Source: Clostridium_B lapidicellarium (GTDB lineage Bacteria > Bacillota > Clostridia > Clostridiales > Clostridiaceae). Taken from it: a stretch of DNA of 64,000 nucleotides. Positions 50,721-60,218 of this stretch are shown here, one piece after another. Every line of letters begins with the position of its first letter. Within the stretch, counting starts at the first letter, position 1. A program made the position numbers and the translations under genes. Below the pieces are notes generated by a model. The model did no database searches and had not been told where the DNA came from. It was given only the letters and a program-made list of their open reading frames with translations. The stretch spans positions 1 to 64,000 of the forward strand of contig NZ_JBGFFE010000001.1 of assembly GCF_041224415.1 (NCBI RefSeq). Direction: 5' to 3'.

Positions 50721-53210
50721 CTAAAATTCCACAGTACCCTTGTCTCCGTCCACTACTACCTTGTCTCCATCTTTGAGCACACTTGTGGCATTACCGCAGC
50801 CAAGCACCGCAGGAATATTGTACTCCCTGGCTACAATGGCACTATGGGAAAGAGGTCCTCCAGTATCGGAAATCACTGCCTTTGCAATGGAAAACAGTGG
50901 AGTCCAGGAAGGATCCGTATATCTGCAAACCAGTATATCCCCACTTTTAAGTTTTGAAAATTCACCTATATCTTTTACAATGCAAACCTGCCCTGAAGCC
51001 TTCCCCCTGTTGCCGCAGACTCCTTTTAATACATTTTCTCCATTATTTTGGCTGCCCAACTGGAGACTTTCCCACAGTATTTTATTTTTTCCACGGCTTT
51101 TCTTTCTCATTTTAATTTTATTTACAAAAAATTTTCTGTCCTGCTCTTCGTCAAGTCTGTATACTTCATCTAAAGTCAAATACAATATATCCTTCCTATA
51201 TTTGAATACTTCAGGACATTTAACTGCAATTTCCCCAAGAATTTTTCTTGAAAGGCCATAACATTCTTCAAGCATGTACAAACTTTCTTCCCTGTTTACA
51301 TGATAAGATCTGATCTGCGCTACTTTTGCAAGCAGCTTATCAGCTGTCCTCTTTGAAAAAATATCACATATTCTGCTGCATATATCACCATATTTATTTG
51401 TATCATATTCTCCAGCTTTACTCTTCATGGCCACCTTGAGCAGGGTAATGAGACTGCCTTTGTCCTCATTCCAGGAAACCGTGCTGAACGCCTGGTAGCT
51501 GTTTATGGATTTCCAGCCGAATTCCTGCAGTATGTTCCTGTAAAAGTCCCCAAATTTTCTATAAGAGCATGCTATATTCTCCAGCTTCATTTCAAGCTCA
51601 CTTTTATCTTTAAACTTCAGCTGTACAATCTCATTTTTTAAATTATCATTCTCATTTACTATTTGAGCAAGCTTTTCTACCGCCTTATTCATGTTCCAGG
51701 TTCTATAACTTAAATTGCTTAAAAGGTCGTATTCCGTCATGCCCTTTTTTATTTTCTGAAGTTTTGAGTGGATGAACTTGCTTATTAAAAAACCCGGGAA
51801 TATATTATATCTGAAACGCACATAGACAATTTCATCTGAAATTTTCATTATCTCCCCCAGGCAATCCAGCAGCTCTCCAAGGGAAGGTTCCTGAAGATTG
51901 TTTTGAATCTTATCTTTCTCTATTTTTGAAAGCCTGTAATTCACACTGCTGAAAATATCTTTGGTATGCTTCAAATTATTTGAATAGTCCAGAAAATGTT
52001 TTATCTTAAAGGGAAGCTTAAGTATCTTAGGAGAAATATGTATACTTGATTTTTCTATAAATACCGTACCTTCATCCCTCATACCAAGCTGACTTTTCAT
52101 GAGAATGCCAAATTGAGAAAGCAGCTCCAATTTAACTTTTGTTATATGGTTAAAAGGTTCAAACTCCAATGGATAAATTGGAGTAGGGCAGTGTTCGATA
52201 AGATTGTTCATAATTTCAGACTGAGTTTTAGAGAGCTTTACAGTTTTTATCTGCTCTTCTGTATTCCTGCCGAGTGTAGTGATTTCCCTAGACTGAAGAA
52301 TATAAATTTTATTATTCTTAACCGCCCATTCTATATCCTGCGGATGACCATAATGCCCTTCGATATTTGCTGCCGTTTTCACAAGCTCTTCAATTTCCCT
52401 GGGGCTCAAGGAAAATTTATTCCTATTTTTTTCTTCATTTTCCACCTGAATTGTACCTCCGTTTTTCCGGTACAGGATGCTCATTTTCTTGCTTCCTAAA
52501 ATCTCGTCTGTGATTTTACCTTCTTTTCTGTCCCAGGTAAAAATATCAGGCGTGACCTTTCCGGATACAACAGCTTCCCCAAGTCCATAGGATGAATTTA
52601 TCATCATTTCATGAGTATTTTCATTAGTTGGATTTACAGTAAAGAGTACTCCGGATACATCTCCCTCTATCATCTCCTGCACTACAACAGCTAGAGATAT
52701 TTTTCTCCTGTCATATCCTGTTTTCTTTCTGTACTCTATTGCCCTCTCAGACCAAAGGGATGAAAAACATTTTTTCACAGCATCAAGTATGTTTTCTTTG
52801 CCCCTGACATTCAGATAAGTTTCCTGCTGACCTGCAAAACTTGCTTCAGGCAGATCCTCAGCTGTAGCTGAGGAGCGAACTGCCGCGGGAACCTTTTCTC
52901 CAAGCTTTTCATATTCCTTCACAATATCTTCTTTCATTTCCTCCGGGAATCTTCCCCTGGACAACAAGTCCATCAATTCCTGTGATAATTCTCTGCTTCT
53001 GCTCCCATCAAGATAAATTTTTTTCAGATATTTTTCTATAACACTCTGAAATTTATTTTTCCTTATAAACTGATCATAGCTTTCACTGGTTATACAAAAA
53101 CCTGACGGTACCGGAAAACCCGCCTGAATCATCTCACCCAAATTAGCAGCCTTTCCACCCGCCAGCATGACATCATCTTTTCCAACTCTATTTAAATTTA
53201 CCACATACAC
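50721..53210 (-). CDS. Rifampin phosphotransferase-like protein
   Basis: An 829-residue three-domain phosphotransferase. An ATP-grasp domain (about 1-310) carries AGGKAANLGEM and RSSATAEDLPEASFAGQQETYLNV, a helical middle domain follows (about 330-720), and the C-terminal phosphohistidine domain has the active histidine in TGGPLSHSAIVAREYNIPAV. There is no PEP-binding barrel, so it is not PEP synthase; the plan equals RPH, which phosphorylates rifamycins. Whether it acts on rifampin is unproven. Start is GTG 53210 or 53219, downstream of AAGGAG; the latter overlaps the small ORF stop as GTGA. Confidence 0.82.
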   Translation of the reverse strand: MYVVNLNRVGKDDVMLAGGKAANLGEMIQAGFPVPSGFCITSESYDQFIRKNKFQSVIEKYLKKIYLDGSRSRELSQELMDLLSRGRFPEEMKEDIVKEYEKLGEKVPAAVRSSATAEDLPEASFAGQQETYLNVRGKENILDAVKKCFSSLWSERAIEYRKKTGYDRRKISLAVVVQEMIEGDVSGVLFTVNPTNENTHEMMINSSYGLGEAVVSGKVTPDIFTWDRKEGKITDEILGSKKMSILYRKNGGTIQVENEEKNRNKFSLSPREIEELVKTAANIEGHYGHPQDIEWAVKNNKIYILQSREITTLGRNTEEQIKTVKLSKTQSEIMNNLIEHCPTPIYPLEFEPFNHITKVKLELLSQFGILMKSQLGMRDEGTVFIEKSSIHISPKILKLPFKIKHFLDYSNNLKHTKDIFSSVNYRLSKIEKDKIQNNLQEPSLGELLDCLGEIMKISDEIVYVRFRYNIFPGFLISKFIHSKLQKIKKGMTEYDLLSNLSYRTWNMNKAVEKLAQIVNENDNLKNEIVQLKFKDKSELEMKLENIACSYRKFGDFYRNILQEFGWKSINSYQAFSTVSWNEDKGSLITLLKVAMKSKAGEYDTNKYGDICSRICDIFSKRTADKLLAKVAQIRSYHVNREESLYMLEECYGLSRKILGEIAVKCPEVFKYRKDILYLTLDEVYRLDEEQDRKFFVNKIKMRKKSRGKNKILWESLQLGSQNNGENVLKGVCGNRGKASGQVCIVKDIGEFSKLKSGDILVCRYTDPSWTPLFSIAKAVISDTGGPLSHSAIVAREYNIPAVLGCGNATSVLKDGDKVVVDGDKGTVEF

Positions 53211-53215
53211 AATAA

Positions 53216-53368
53216 TCACTCACTCCTTTTCAATAAATTTCTATTAACTAAATTTAGGGCGGCAAGAGAAATGGTTCCCATGACAAACAGCGTAATAAAC
53301 AAGGTATTCATCTGTCTGAACAACCACAGCTGGACAATGAATATGATTATTGTTCTCACTGATTTCAT
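53216..53368 (-). CDS. 50-residue single-helix membrane protein
   Basis: A small frame from ATG 53368 (RBS AGGTTGATG) to TGA 53216. It is basic at both ends and strongly hydrophobic in the middle (residues about 5-14 and 22-41), so probably one or two membrane passes. The stop lies in the ribosome binding region of the phosphotransferase gene, which implies translational coupling. I do not recognise it. Confidence 0.55.
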   Translation of the reverse strand: MKSVRTIIIFIVQLWLFRQMNTLFITLFVMGTISLAALNLVNRNLLKRSE

Positions 53369-53496
53369 ATCATCAACCTGCTTTCAAGTTATTCATAACC
53401 TGCTTTAACTATACTATTTATCTATGAAAAAGTAAATATTTTTTCATAGATAAGATGTACCATAATTTCACTGTTCTGCAAAAAACTTATCTCATG

Positions 53497-54096
53497 CTAA
53501 GAATCAGCTGTTCCTGCTATTTTCCCAATTAAATTGTCACAGACTTCCACATATAATTTTTCAAACACACTTTCATCCATTACGTACCATTTCATGGCCA
53601 CAACTCCAAACAGGGCCAGTATCCCATATATTTCCTCATTGGATCCATTTAAATAAATGCCCTTCTCTTCCCATATTTCTCTGAGCTTCTGTATGAAAGC
53701 CAGGTTTTCTCTTTTATTTGTATCTTCCGTATCAAGAAGTACTTCATCTACAAGGTTATATGATTCCCTGGCTTCATACAATTTGTTTTCCCTGGCTTTT
53801 TCCTGAAACTTGTCTGCAATCTCTATAAAAAAATCTCTTGGTCTTATATGACATTTTTTTACCCAGTCAATTATCTTTGCACGTATTCTATTTTTTTCAT
53901 CATTTAAAATCTCCCTGTAAAGGGATTCCTTGTTTTCAAAAAAAGTATAAAACCCTCCCAGGGAAATCCCTGACTCTTTAGTCAGCTTCTGAATCCGGAA
54001 ATTCTTAAAGCCCTCTTTTTCAAACATTTCCTTTCCCAGTTGTTTGATCCTTATTTTAAGTTTTTCTCTTTCTTCTTCCGTATATGCCCTGCCCAT
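53497..54096 (-). CDS. TetR-family regulator
   Basis: A 199-residue repressor with an N-terminal TetR helix-turn-helix (KEGFKNFRIQKLTKESGISLGGFYTFFENKESLYREIL) and an alpha-helical ligand domain. ATG 54096 follows TTGGAGAG; the earlier start at 54123 is unlikely. It is upstream of the small membrane peptide and the rifampin-phosphotransferase-like gene in the same direction and probably regulates them. Confidence 0.88.
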   Translation of the reverse strand: MGRAYTEEEREKLKIRIKQLGKEMFEKEGFKNFRIQKLTKESGISLGGFYTFFENKESLYREILNDEKNRIRAKIIDWVKKCHIRPRDFFIEIADKFQEKARENKLYEARESYNLVDEVLLDTEDTNKRENLAFIQKLREIWEEKGIYLNGSNEEIYGILALFGVVAMKWYVMDESVFEKLYVEVCDNLIGKIAGTADS

Positions 54097-54168
54097 TACA
54101 ACACTCTCCAAATTACAAAACAATTTACAAATTAATTATAAGTATATCATAAAAGCATTACAGATAAA

Positions 54169-54786
54169 CTAATATGAAAAAAAAACACATATAAAAGCAA
54201 TCACAATGTATAAATGTGGTTCTAATTTACTAATAAAAGTATCGCTAGGTAAACTTTTAACTACTGTTTTATCAGCTAATTTATAAAAAATCTCTCTAAG
54301 ACTATTAAAAACTACCCAACCGCATACAGTTCCTAAAGTATTAAAAATTAAATCATTTATATCAAAAGTACGATTTCTTGTAAACAATTGGCTTACTTCG
54401 ATAATAAGAGAAAAAGTGAATCCATAACAAAATGTTGGCAATAACTTACGGTATTTATCCCACAAAGTTGGCAAAAAGATTCCAAAAGGCATAAATAATA
54501 TAATATTTAGTATACTTGTAATGTCCAATGAATCTTTAAAGGGCACTAAATTCATATTATCAGTATGAAATATTGGTTGTCCTTGATTTAAACTTATTTT
54601 ACATTCAAACCAAGAAGGAACACCTACTTGTACTAAATTAATCATAAGATACAATATAAAAAGATACCCGAATAAGCGGTGTTGCCATAATATTTTCTTT
54701 CCAAACTTCTTACTATTTTTCTTCAACATAATATTTAATACCGCTACTAAAAAAAATGGTATTAATAATATTAGAAGACTTACCAT
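54169..54786 (-). CDS. VanZ-family membrane protein
   Basis: A 205-residue protein with about five membrane helices and the VanZ core: NMNLVPFKD, NIILFMPFGIFLPTLW, GFTFSLIIEVSQLFTRNRTFDINDLIFNTLGTVCGW. VanZ lowers susceptibility to teicoplanin in enterococci; for stand-alone members the function is unknown. The DNA here is more AT-rich than the flanking genes, which might reflect separate acquisition. ATG 54786 follows GGGGAAAG. Confidence 0.88.
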   Translation of the reverse strand: MVSLLILLIPFFLVAVLNIMLKKNSKKFGKKILWQHRLFGYLFILYLMINLVQVGVPSWFECKISLNQGQPIFHTDNMNLVPFKDSLDITSILNIILFMPFGIFLPTLWDKYRKLLPTFCYGFTFSLIIEVSQLFTRNRTFDINDLIFNTLGTVCGWVVFNSLREIFYKLADKTVVKSLPSDTFISKLEPHLYIVIAFICVFFSY

Positions 54787-54901
54787 ACTCTTTCCCCTTT
54801 CTAATTTTTAGGATATGTGTTTAATTGCACCTCCCCTCTATAATAATAACGATTTTAAAAGAAAAAACACTTCATATTTTCGGGAACTAAAAATATTCAA
54901 T

Positions 54902-55714
54902 TTATTTTTTGCCGTAGATCAGTGCTGTACTGCCCAGCATAAATGGAAGTTTAAGTATTCTGGGTATGTTTATCTCATCTTCTGACTTTATAACTGCAAT
55001 TTCAGATATATTTTCATTTTTCAATTCCTCAACGAATTCATCTATATTCCCATAAAGATTTTTATCCAGAAAAAGATCATGGAAGGTAAAAGCCCCTCCC
55101 TTTTTAACTACTCTGAGAGCTTCCTTCACCACCAATCTTTTATCTTTCTGGCTCTTTACCTCATGAAATACAAAATTGCTTACGGCAGCATCAAAGTATT
55201 CATCTTCAAATGGAAGAGCTGCTGCATCACCTCTTGTAAAATCAATTCTGTCATCAACTCTTTCAAGGCTGGCATTTCGTCTGCACTGTGCCTCTCCATA
55301 ATCCCATTCTATTCCCCAGTAATCAATTCCCACAAGTTTTGCCCTTTGATACTTTTTTGCCGCCTTTACAGTCATTGCCCCGCTTCCACAGCCGATATCC
55401 AGAAGTTTTCCGCTCCCGTCCCATTGTAGATGTCCAAGTACATAATCCAGTATTTTTGAAGAAACAGCCCCTCCGTTATAAGAAAACAAGTACCGGGAGA
55501 TCAGCATATAAAGCAAAAATGCCATAACAATTAGTGTAATTGCCAAAGCAAGTATTCGCAGGATCCATAAAATATAGACAGGTAAATTCATCAAAAAGGA
55601 AAATTTTCCAAAGCTAACTATGCTGATACATATCATTATAATAGACAAGATACCTAGTACATATATGATTTTTAGAGGAACCCAGTTCCCATAATCAGGT
55701 TGTTTGACATCCAT
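54902..55714 (-). CDS. Membrane-anchored SAM-dependent methyltransferase
   Basis: A 270-residue protein. Two to three N-terminal membrane helices (about 15-72) precede a class I methyltransferase domain with LLDIGCGSGAMTVKAA (motif I, near 102-117), VGIDYWG (motif II), GDAAALPFEDEYFDAAVS and LRVVKKGGAFTFHD. Membrane anchoring suggests a lipid or membrane-bound substrate. A Fur-like box sits about 75 bp upstream of the start, so iron-dependent control is possible. Confidence 0.85.
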   Translation of the reverse strand: MDVKQPDYGNWVPLKIIYVLGILSIIMICISIVSFGKFSFLMNLPVYILWILRILALAITLIVMAFLLYMLISRYLFSYNGGAVSSKILDYVLGHLQWDGSGKLLDIGCGSGAMTVKAAKKYQRAKLVGIDYWGIEWDYGEAQCRRNASLERVDDRIDFTRGDAAALPFEDEYFDAAVSNFVFHEVKSQKDKRLVVKEALRVVKKGGAFTFHDLFLDKNLYGNIDEFVEELKNENISEIAVIKSEDEINIPRILKLPFMLGSTALIYGKK

Positions 55715-55776
55715 TTTACCGCCCCTTTCAATATTTCAACTAAAATAAGTCATACAGCTTTCTGAGAAATAAAAGA

Positions 55777-55815
55777 TCCTATAATAGATGATAATGAATA
55801 TCATTTATTATAGGA
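55777..55815. promoter_or_regulatory. Fur-like box within a long palindrome
   Basis: TGATAATGAATATCA (55788-55802) differs at one position from the 7-1-7 Fur consensus TGATAATNATTATCA. It lies in a longer inverted repeat, TCCTATAATA (55777-55786) with TATTATAGGA (55806-55815), whose arms supply -10-like sequences upstream of the methyltransferase gene. Confidence 0.5.
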
Positions 55816-55877
55816 TAACATATTTTATAAAAAATATGAAGACAATAGCCCCAATACCAGGATAATATACAATACTT

Positions 55878-57191
55878 TTACGCTGTAATTTTTTTTGATA
55901 CATTACCCCAAAAATCCACGGTCTCTATTTGATATTTAGATTTTACCGAAATATCTTCATACACGAATTTTCCAAATACCTGTCCCTTATTCCCCCCATA
56001 TTTTCTCTGTACAACAGGGTGATATATTTCTTTTCCATTGCAATATAACCTGTATCCTGCTGCATTTCCGGATATTTCCCACCGAATTAAAACTTTCCCG
56101 TCCATCCTGTCAATCTTAACCCATTTAGGTGGCTCCGGTCTTCTATTGGAAATTTCATGATTGTACAAATATCTTTTATAAGCTCTGTGAAAACCACCAT
56201 TTATGTTACTAGGGCTATAATAGTGGCTGTAAGAAAAAGTAATTATATCATCTACAAATGGGCTTTCAAGTTTCATCTGTCTTATAAATCTTTTAATGAA
56301 TGCACTTGACCAATTATTGTGATCAAAAGTCTCCACATTGGCCCAAAATAAAACTTTCTTTTTTGATTTTACAGCTTCTCCAAGAGCTTGAAACCAATTT
56401 TTTACCTGGTTTATATCAAGTCCGCCGCCTCCCACTGAATCCTGCGGACAGAATATATCTCCTCTCTTCAAACCAGCTGTCTTAAAAAAATGTTCCCAAT
56501 TATCCGCATAGGTCTTCGGAGTTGAATATTCTGAATTCATAAAAGGCGATATCATAAAGGGCAGCCGCATATTATTTTTGTCCATATATTTCAAATTTAT
56601 ATTCACCGCATTGGCCAATATCTCAAAATCCCTGAAATTTTTAAAATTGAGATTATCCACTTCATAAGTCCAATACCATCCATAAAAAGCATTTTTATAT
56701 TTATCATGGTATTTTTCATACAGTTCCCGCACTACCATATTTCCCTTCTTCATCTGTTCATATAACCATTTTGGTTTTCTGGGCCCAATTTTCCACCATA
56801 AAACATTATAATCGATCCCAAGAAATACTCTAAAGCCCAACCTCTCACAATTTCTCAGACAGATATCAACTATATCCACTTTTTCCACCCTGTTACCATT
56901 TTCCGTTGAGATCCCATACACTCTTCTTATATTTTGATTTTGAACCACAAAAGTATTCATTACAATATATTTCATTTTAACTTCTTTTAAATATGAAAGT
57001 TCTCTCTGCCACTGAAAATCGTCCCATTCCGTTACCATATCAGGTTGAATAAATGTACCTGATGCTTTTGGAAAATTATCCTGTTTTTTTTCACCACGGC
57101 AGTCAAATATTTTGTAAAAAGGACTTCTTAACATAAACGCAATCACCAACCACGCATATTCACATTCACATAAAATTAATATGCTCATCAT
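55878..57191 (-). CDS. DUF4434-type glycosidase-like protein
   Basis: A 437-residue protein with a hydrophobic N-terminal stretch (SILILCECEYAWLVIAFML) that may anchor or export it. The body starts with ASGTFIQPDMVTEWDDFQWQRELSYLKEVKMKYIVMN, typical of DUF4434 TIM-barrel proteins, and ends in a short fibronectin-like domain (about 355-437). Such proteins are suspected glycoside hydrolases. It is coupled to the SGNH hydrolase gene upstream. ATG 57191 is my choice over TTG 57209; the binding site is weak. Confidence 0.72.
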   Translation of the reverse strand: MMSILILCECEYAWLVIAFMLRSPFYKIFDCRGEKKQDNFPKASGTFIQPDMVTEWDDFQWQRELSYLKEVKMKYIVMNTFVVQNQNIRRVYGISTENGNRVEKVDIVDICLRNCERLGFRVFLGIDYNVLWWKIGPRKPKWLYEQMKKGNMVVRELYEKYHDKYKNAFYGWYWTYEVDNLNFKNFRDFEILANAVNINLKYMDKNNMRLPFMISPFMNSEYSTPKTYADNWEHFFKTAGLKRGDIFCPQDSVGGGGLDINQVKNWFQALGEAVKSKKKVLFWANVETFDHNNWSSAFIKRFIRQMKLESPFVDDIITFSYSHYYSPSNINGGFHRAYKRYLYNHEISNRRPEPPKWVKIDRMDGKVLIRWEISGNAAGYRLYCNGKEIYHPVVQRKYGGNKGQVFGKFVYEDISVKSKYQIETVDFWGNVSKKITA

Positions 57192-57205
57192 GCCCACATT
57201 ATTCT

Positions 57206-57919
57206 TCAAATCAATAAAAAGCTATAATTGTCCTTGACAAAATTGAGTATTATGCTGGCAATAAGAGAATGCCCTTCCATGTTGGGGTGAATGCCATCCA
57301 TACATAAAAATTTACTATAGTCATTTTGTTTGAGAATTCCAGATCGTACATCAATTAAACTAGTCTTTGTCTTATGTGCCACCCTTGTAATCATTTCGCT
57401 GTATTTTCTGTGCCAATTGTAAATTTCTATTTTAGATCCCAGCCACTTTAAAACATTTTTTTCAGCTGTCTCATTTCCTTTCGTTATCCAATTAAAATAT
57501 CTTTTATAATCTATTGGGGGAAGTGTCATAAGCACTGGAGTTATATTGGATTCGTCAAAAGTATATATCATATCGGACAATATATCACGAAAAGTTAGAA
57601 TATCTGTCTTGGGCTTGTGTTTGGAATCAGGATCATCGGCTATATTTTTCCAGTTAAAATCGCAGTCATTTCCACCAAATTCTATCAATACGATATCCGG
57701 GGTCTTTTTTATAACATCATTGTACATTTTCTTTACTCCCCTTTTGATTGTACTTCCAAACCTGCCAGAATTACATACTGTACCCTTAATATGCCTTCCA
57801 ACTAGATTGGCAAAGCAATTTTTGAGATTTGAATACCTTCTTTTTCTGCTGTCATATACAACTCCTTCTGTTATTGAATCACCAAAAACAACTAAATTAT
57901 AATTCTTTTTTGTCTCCAT
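57206..57919 (-). CDS. SGNH/GDSL hydrolase
   Basis: A 237-residue esterase-like protein with block I GDSITEG (Ser15), block III FGGNDCDFNW (82-85) and block V DGIHPN near the C-terminus, completing the Ser-Asp-His triad. No signal peptide. It lies immediately before the DUF4434-type gene. Carbohydrate de-acetylation or a lipid esterase role is possible. Start ATG 57919 after GGGAGGTAA. Confidence 0.88.
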   Translation of the reverse strand: METKKNYNLVVFGDSITEGVVYDSRKRRYSNLKNCFANLVGRHIKGTVCNSGRFGSTIKRGVKKMYNDVIKKTPDIVLIEFGGNDCDFNWKNIADDPDSKHKPKTDILTFRDILSDMIYTFDESNITPVLMTLPPIDYKRYFNWITKGNETAEKNVLKWLGSKIEIYNWHRKYSEMITRVAHKTKTSLIDVRSGILKQNDYSKFLCMDGIHPNMEGHSLIASIILNFVKDNYSFLLI

Positions 57920-57948
57920 ATTATTTTACCTCCCTCAAAATACACGAA

Positions 57949-58239
57949 TTAAGCTTTTCTGGCTTTTATCCAGCAATAAAATACCTTCAAAATATCCTCC
58001 AGGTTCTGAACTCCACCGCTGCCCTTAAACAGTCCATTTTTTTTGGTACATTTAAACCAATTGCTGCGGCTCTTTCTCATGTACACAGTTTGAAAACTTC
58101 TATTTTCATAAGCCGTTTCAAATAAGTCAATGCATACGCACCACCCGGAATTATCTACGGTTTCTATATGTATTCCCATGCACATGCTGTTTTGGGATAT
58201 ATTTTTATACCATTCTTGAAGAACTTCTATAATAGGCAT
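57949..58239 (-). CDS. Imm53-like immunity protein
   Basis: A 96-residue acidic-to-neutral protein resembling the immunity protein 53 family: EVLQEWYKNISQN at the start, IHIETVDNSGWCVCIDLFET, WFKCTKKNGLFKGSGGVQNLEDILKVFYCWI. Imm53 proteins usually neutralise a polymorphic toxin encoded next door. No toxin gene is visible in this window. Start ATG 58239 with AAAAGGAGCAG upstream. A residual or orphan immunity gene is the likely meaning. Confidence 0.6.
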   Translation of the reverse strand: MPIIEVLQEWYKNISQNSMCMGIHIETVDNSGWCVCIDLFETAYENRSFQTVYMRKSRSNWFKCTKKNGLFKGSGGVQNLEDILKVFYCWIKARKA

Positions 58240-58445
58240 AATCTGCTCCTTTTAATTTCGATCTGAATATTTATTACTTTACCTAATGCACAGTGCACAA
58301 TTGGCATCTTTTATATGAATATAATATCATATATATTTATATATTTCAACATATAGTTTTAATAACTACATATCTTTATACAGGTTAATTTTTGAAAATT
58401 GGAAGAGTTTCCACAAGGATGATAATGCAGACGTGGAATTGGTGA

Positions 58446-58480
58446 AGCAGATAATTTTACACAATTATCTGCTGTTTTAA
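58446..58480 (+). terminator. Hairpin with downstream T-run on the plus strand
   Basis: AGCAGATAATT (58446-58456) and AATTATCTGCT (58463-58473) form a perfect 11-bp stem followed by GTTTTAATG. It is positioned just beyond the pirin-like stop codon; on that strand the T-run is missing, so its direction of action is uncertain. The rest of 58240-58499 is AT-rich without an ORF. Confidence 0.45.
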
Positions 58481-58499
58481 TGCAAAAACTGCAGCTGAC

Positions 58500-59361
58500 C
58501 TAGTTAGTATCTTTAGCGTCCTTTATAAAGGTTCCACTGTCAATTTCTTCAAAAGCCTTTTCAAGTTCCTCCCTGGTATTCATAACAATAGGTCCTCCCC
58601 AGGCTACAGGTTCTTTAAGAGGATTTGCTATAAATATCGTAAAACGCATTCCATCTTTTCCGGAATGAATCCTGACTTCTTCTCCCGTATTAAATAGAAC
58701 TGCACTTTTTCCCTGAATACAACAACGTTCTTCATTTTTGTCAAAATATCCATATCCGCTAAAAATATATACAAATACAGTGTATTCAGCATCAGTTTTA
58801 ATAGACCATTCAGCATCTTTTTCCATATTAACATCCAAAATGCCAGCTTTTACATACTCTCCTCTAAAAGCTCCATGAGTGTCCCCATAGTGTCCCGAAA
58901 TTATCCTTACGCTAAAATCTTTTCTTTTTATTTCAGGTATACTGTCCTTTTTTATGTCATTGTACTTTGGAGTACACATCTTGTCCTTTTGCGGTATATT
59001 TATCCAAAGCTGAAATCCCAGCATTTTCTTCGAAGGCTGCGGCATTTCCTGATGGATTATTCCACTTCCGGCTGTCATCCACTGACAGCAGCCATCCTCA
59101 ATCACACCTTTATTGCCAAGACTGTCTCCGTGTTCGATTTTTTCCGCTCATCAGATAGGTAACAGTCTCAATCCCCCTGTGGGGGTGCCATGGAAATCCT
59201 TTTACATAATCCTTTGGATTTTCCGAATCAAAAACATCCAGCATCAAAAAAGGATCAAATTCTTCAACTGTATCCAGTGCCAGTACCCGTAAAAGCCTCA
59301 CTCCTGCACCATCCTGCTGTATTTTTCCCTTTACTATTTTTCTTACCGTTCTAACTGACAT
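58500..59361 (-). pseudogene. Pirin-family protein interrupted by a one-base frameshift
   Basis: The N-terminal part begins at ATG 59361 behind GGAGGAGGAA and reads through the cupin motif FPWHPHRGIETVTYLMSG, then leaves the family frame and stops at 59110. The remainder (58500-59105) continues in another frame with EDGCCQWMTAGSGIIHQEMP, the second pirin signature. Removing one A from the run of six (plus strand T6, 59138-59143) gives a continuous protein with GKIEHGDSLGNKGVIEDG across the joint, about 286 residues. A sequencing error or slipped-strand variation is possible. Confidence 0.85.
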
Positions 59362-59443
59362 ACGATATTCCTCCTCCAAATAATGTTATAATCTGTATAC
59401 TGTTTTTATTATAACATCATCAGTGAACTAAAACTCATAAAAG

Positions 59444-60160
59444 TTATTTAAAAACCCTGAGCCTGTAGGCATTCATGGCAGTACTACCCAGCTGATTCAT
59501 CAGTTTATAATTGGCATAAGCCCCTATTGCCGCCCCAATGCCGGGAATAATCTGGAGCATCTTTGCAATGTCAATATAATCTCTGTATTCCTGTTGAAAT
59601 GTCTTCCAGTCAAAATCATCCCTGTTTTTAGGAAGCGATCTGCAATAACTATCCCATTCTGAAATTATCTCATAAACTTCTCTCCTTCTGCTCTGGCTTG
59701 AAAATGCTATTTGGAATATATACAGTATGTACAGCCGTTCTTTGTAATTTTTTACATTGAAACTATAAATACCGGCAGTATCAAACAAAAATTTCATTTT
59801 CAGTCCAAGCAATATGGGAAAATCAGCTAAGCCTACAATAATTCCAGCTCCTCCGGTACCTGCACCGCTTATTGCAGCCGCACTCCTGTAAAACTTCATT
59901 TTCCCCTTCACTAAATTCTCCCTGGATTCTAAATTCATATTGTGAATAGGAGTTCCAGAGGTATATTTATATCCAAATATAACTGTTTTGACCATACTTT
60001 TTATGGACTTGGTAATTATATTCTGACCTTTTTCAGGGATGAACCTGTTTAATTTTTCCTGAACTCTTTTTGTAAATTCATTTGTAGAGCTAGGTTTTTT
60101 TAACATTTCCTTCTTCCACCGGAGTAACTCTTCAAGAGCCCCGTCCTCATATAAATTCAT
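59444..60160 (-). CDS. EcsC-family protein
   Basis: A 238-residue protein of the EcsC group. Recognisable are SAAAISGAGTGGAGIIVGLADFPILLGLKMKFLFDTAGIYSF and the C-terminal LQIIPGIGAAIGAYANYKLMNQLG, both hydrophobic and glycine-rich, suggesting membrane association. In Bacillus ecsC lies with the EcsAB transporter, but here it is alone, divergent from the VIT1 gene. Function unknown. ATG 60160 after AGGAGAAA. Confidence 0.85.
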   Translation of the reverse strand: MNLYEDGALEELLRWKKEMLKKPSSTNEFTKRVQEKLNRFIPEKGQNIITKSIKSMVKTVIFGYKYTSGTPIHNMNLESRENLVKGKMKFYRSAAAISGAGTGGAGIIVGLADFPILLGLKMKFLFDTAGIYSFNVKNYKERLYILYIFQIAFSSQSRRREVYEIISEWDSYCRSLPKNRDDFDWKTFQQEYRDYIDIAKMLQIIPGIGAAIGAYANYKLMNQLGSTAMNAYRLRVFK

Positions 60161-60218
60161 ATAAATTTCTCCTATACTTATTTACTTATTTTTTGCGTAA
60201 TCTTATTTTACTATACAT

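Noticed and set aside
50721..53210. Phosphoenolpyruvate synthase or pyruvate phosphate dikinase
   Set aside because: The ATP-grasp and phosphohistidine parts match, but the C-terminal PEP-binding barrel is missing and the histidine domain is at the extreme C-terminus, as in RPH.
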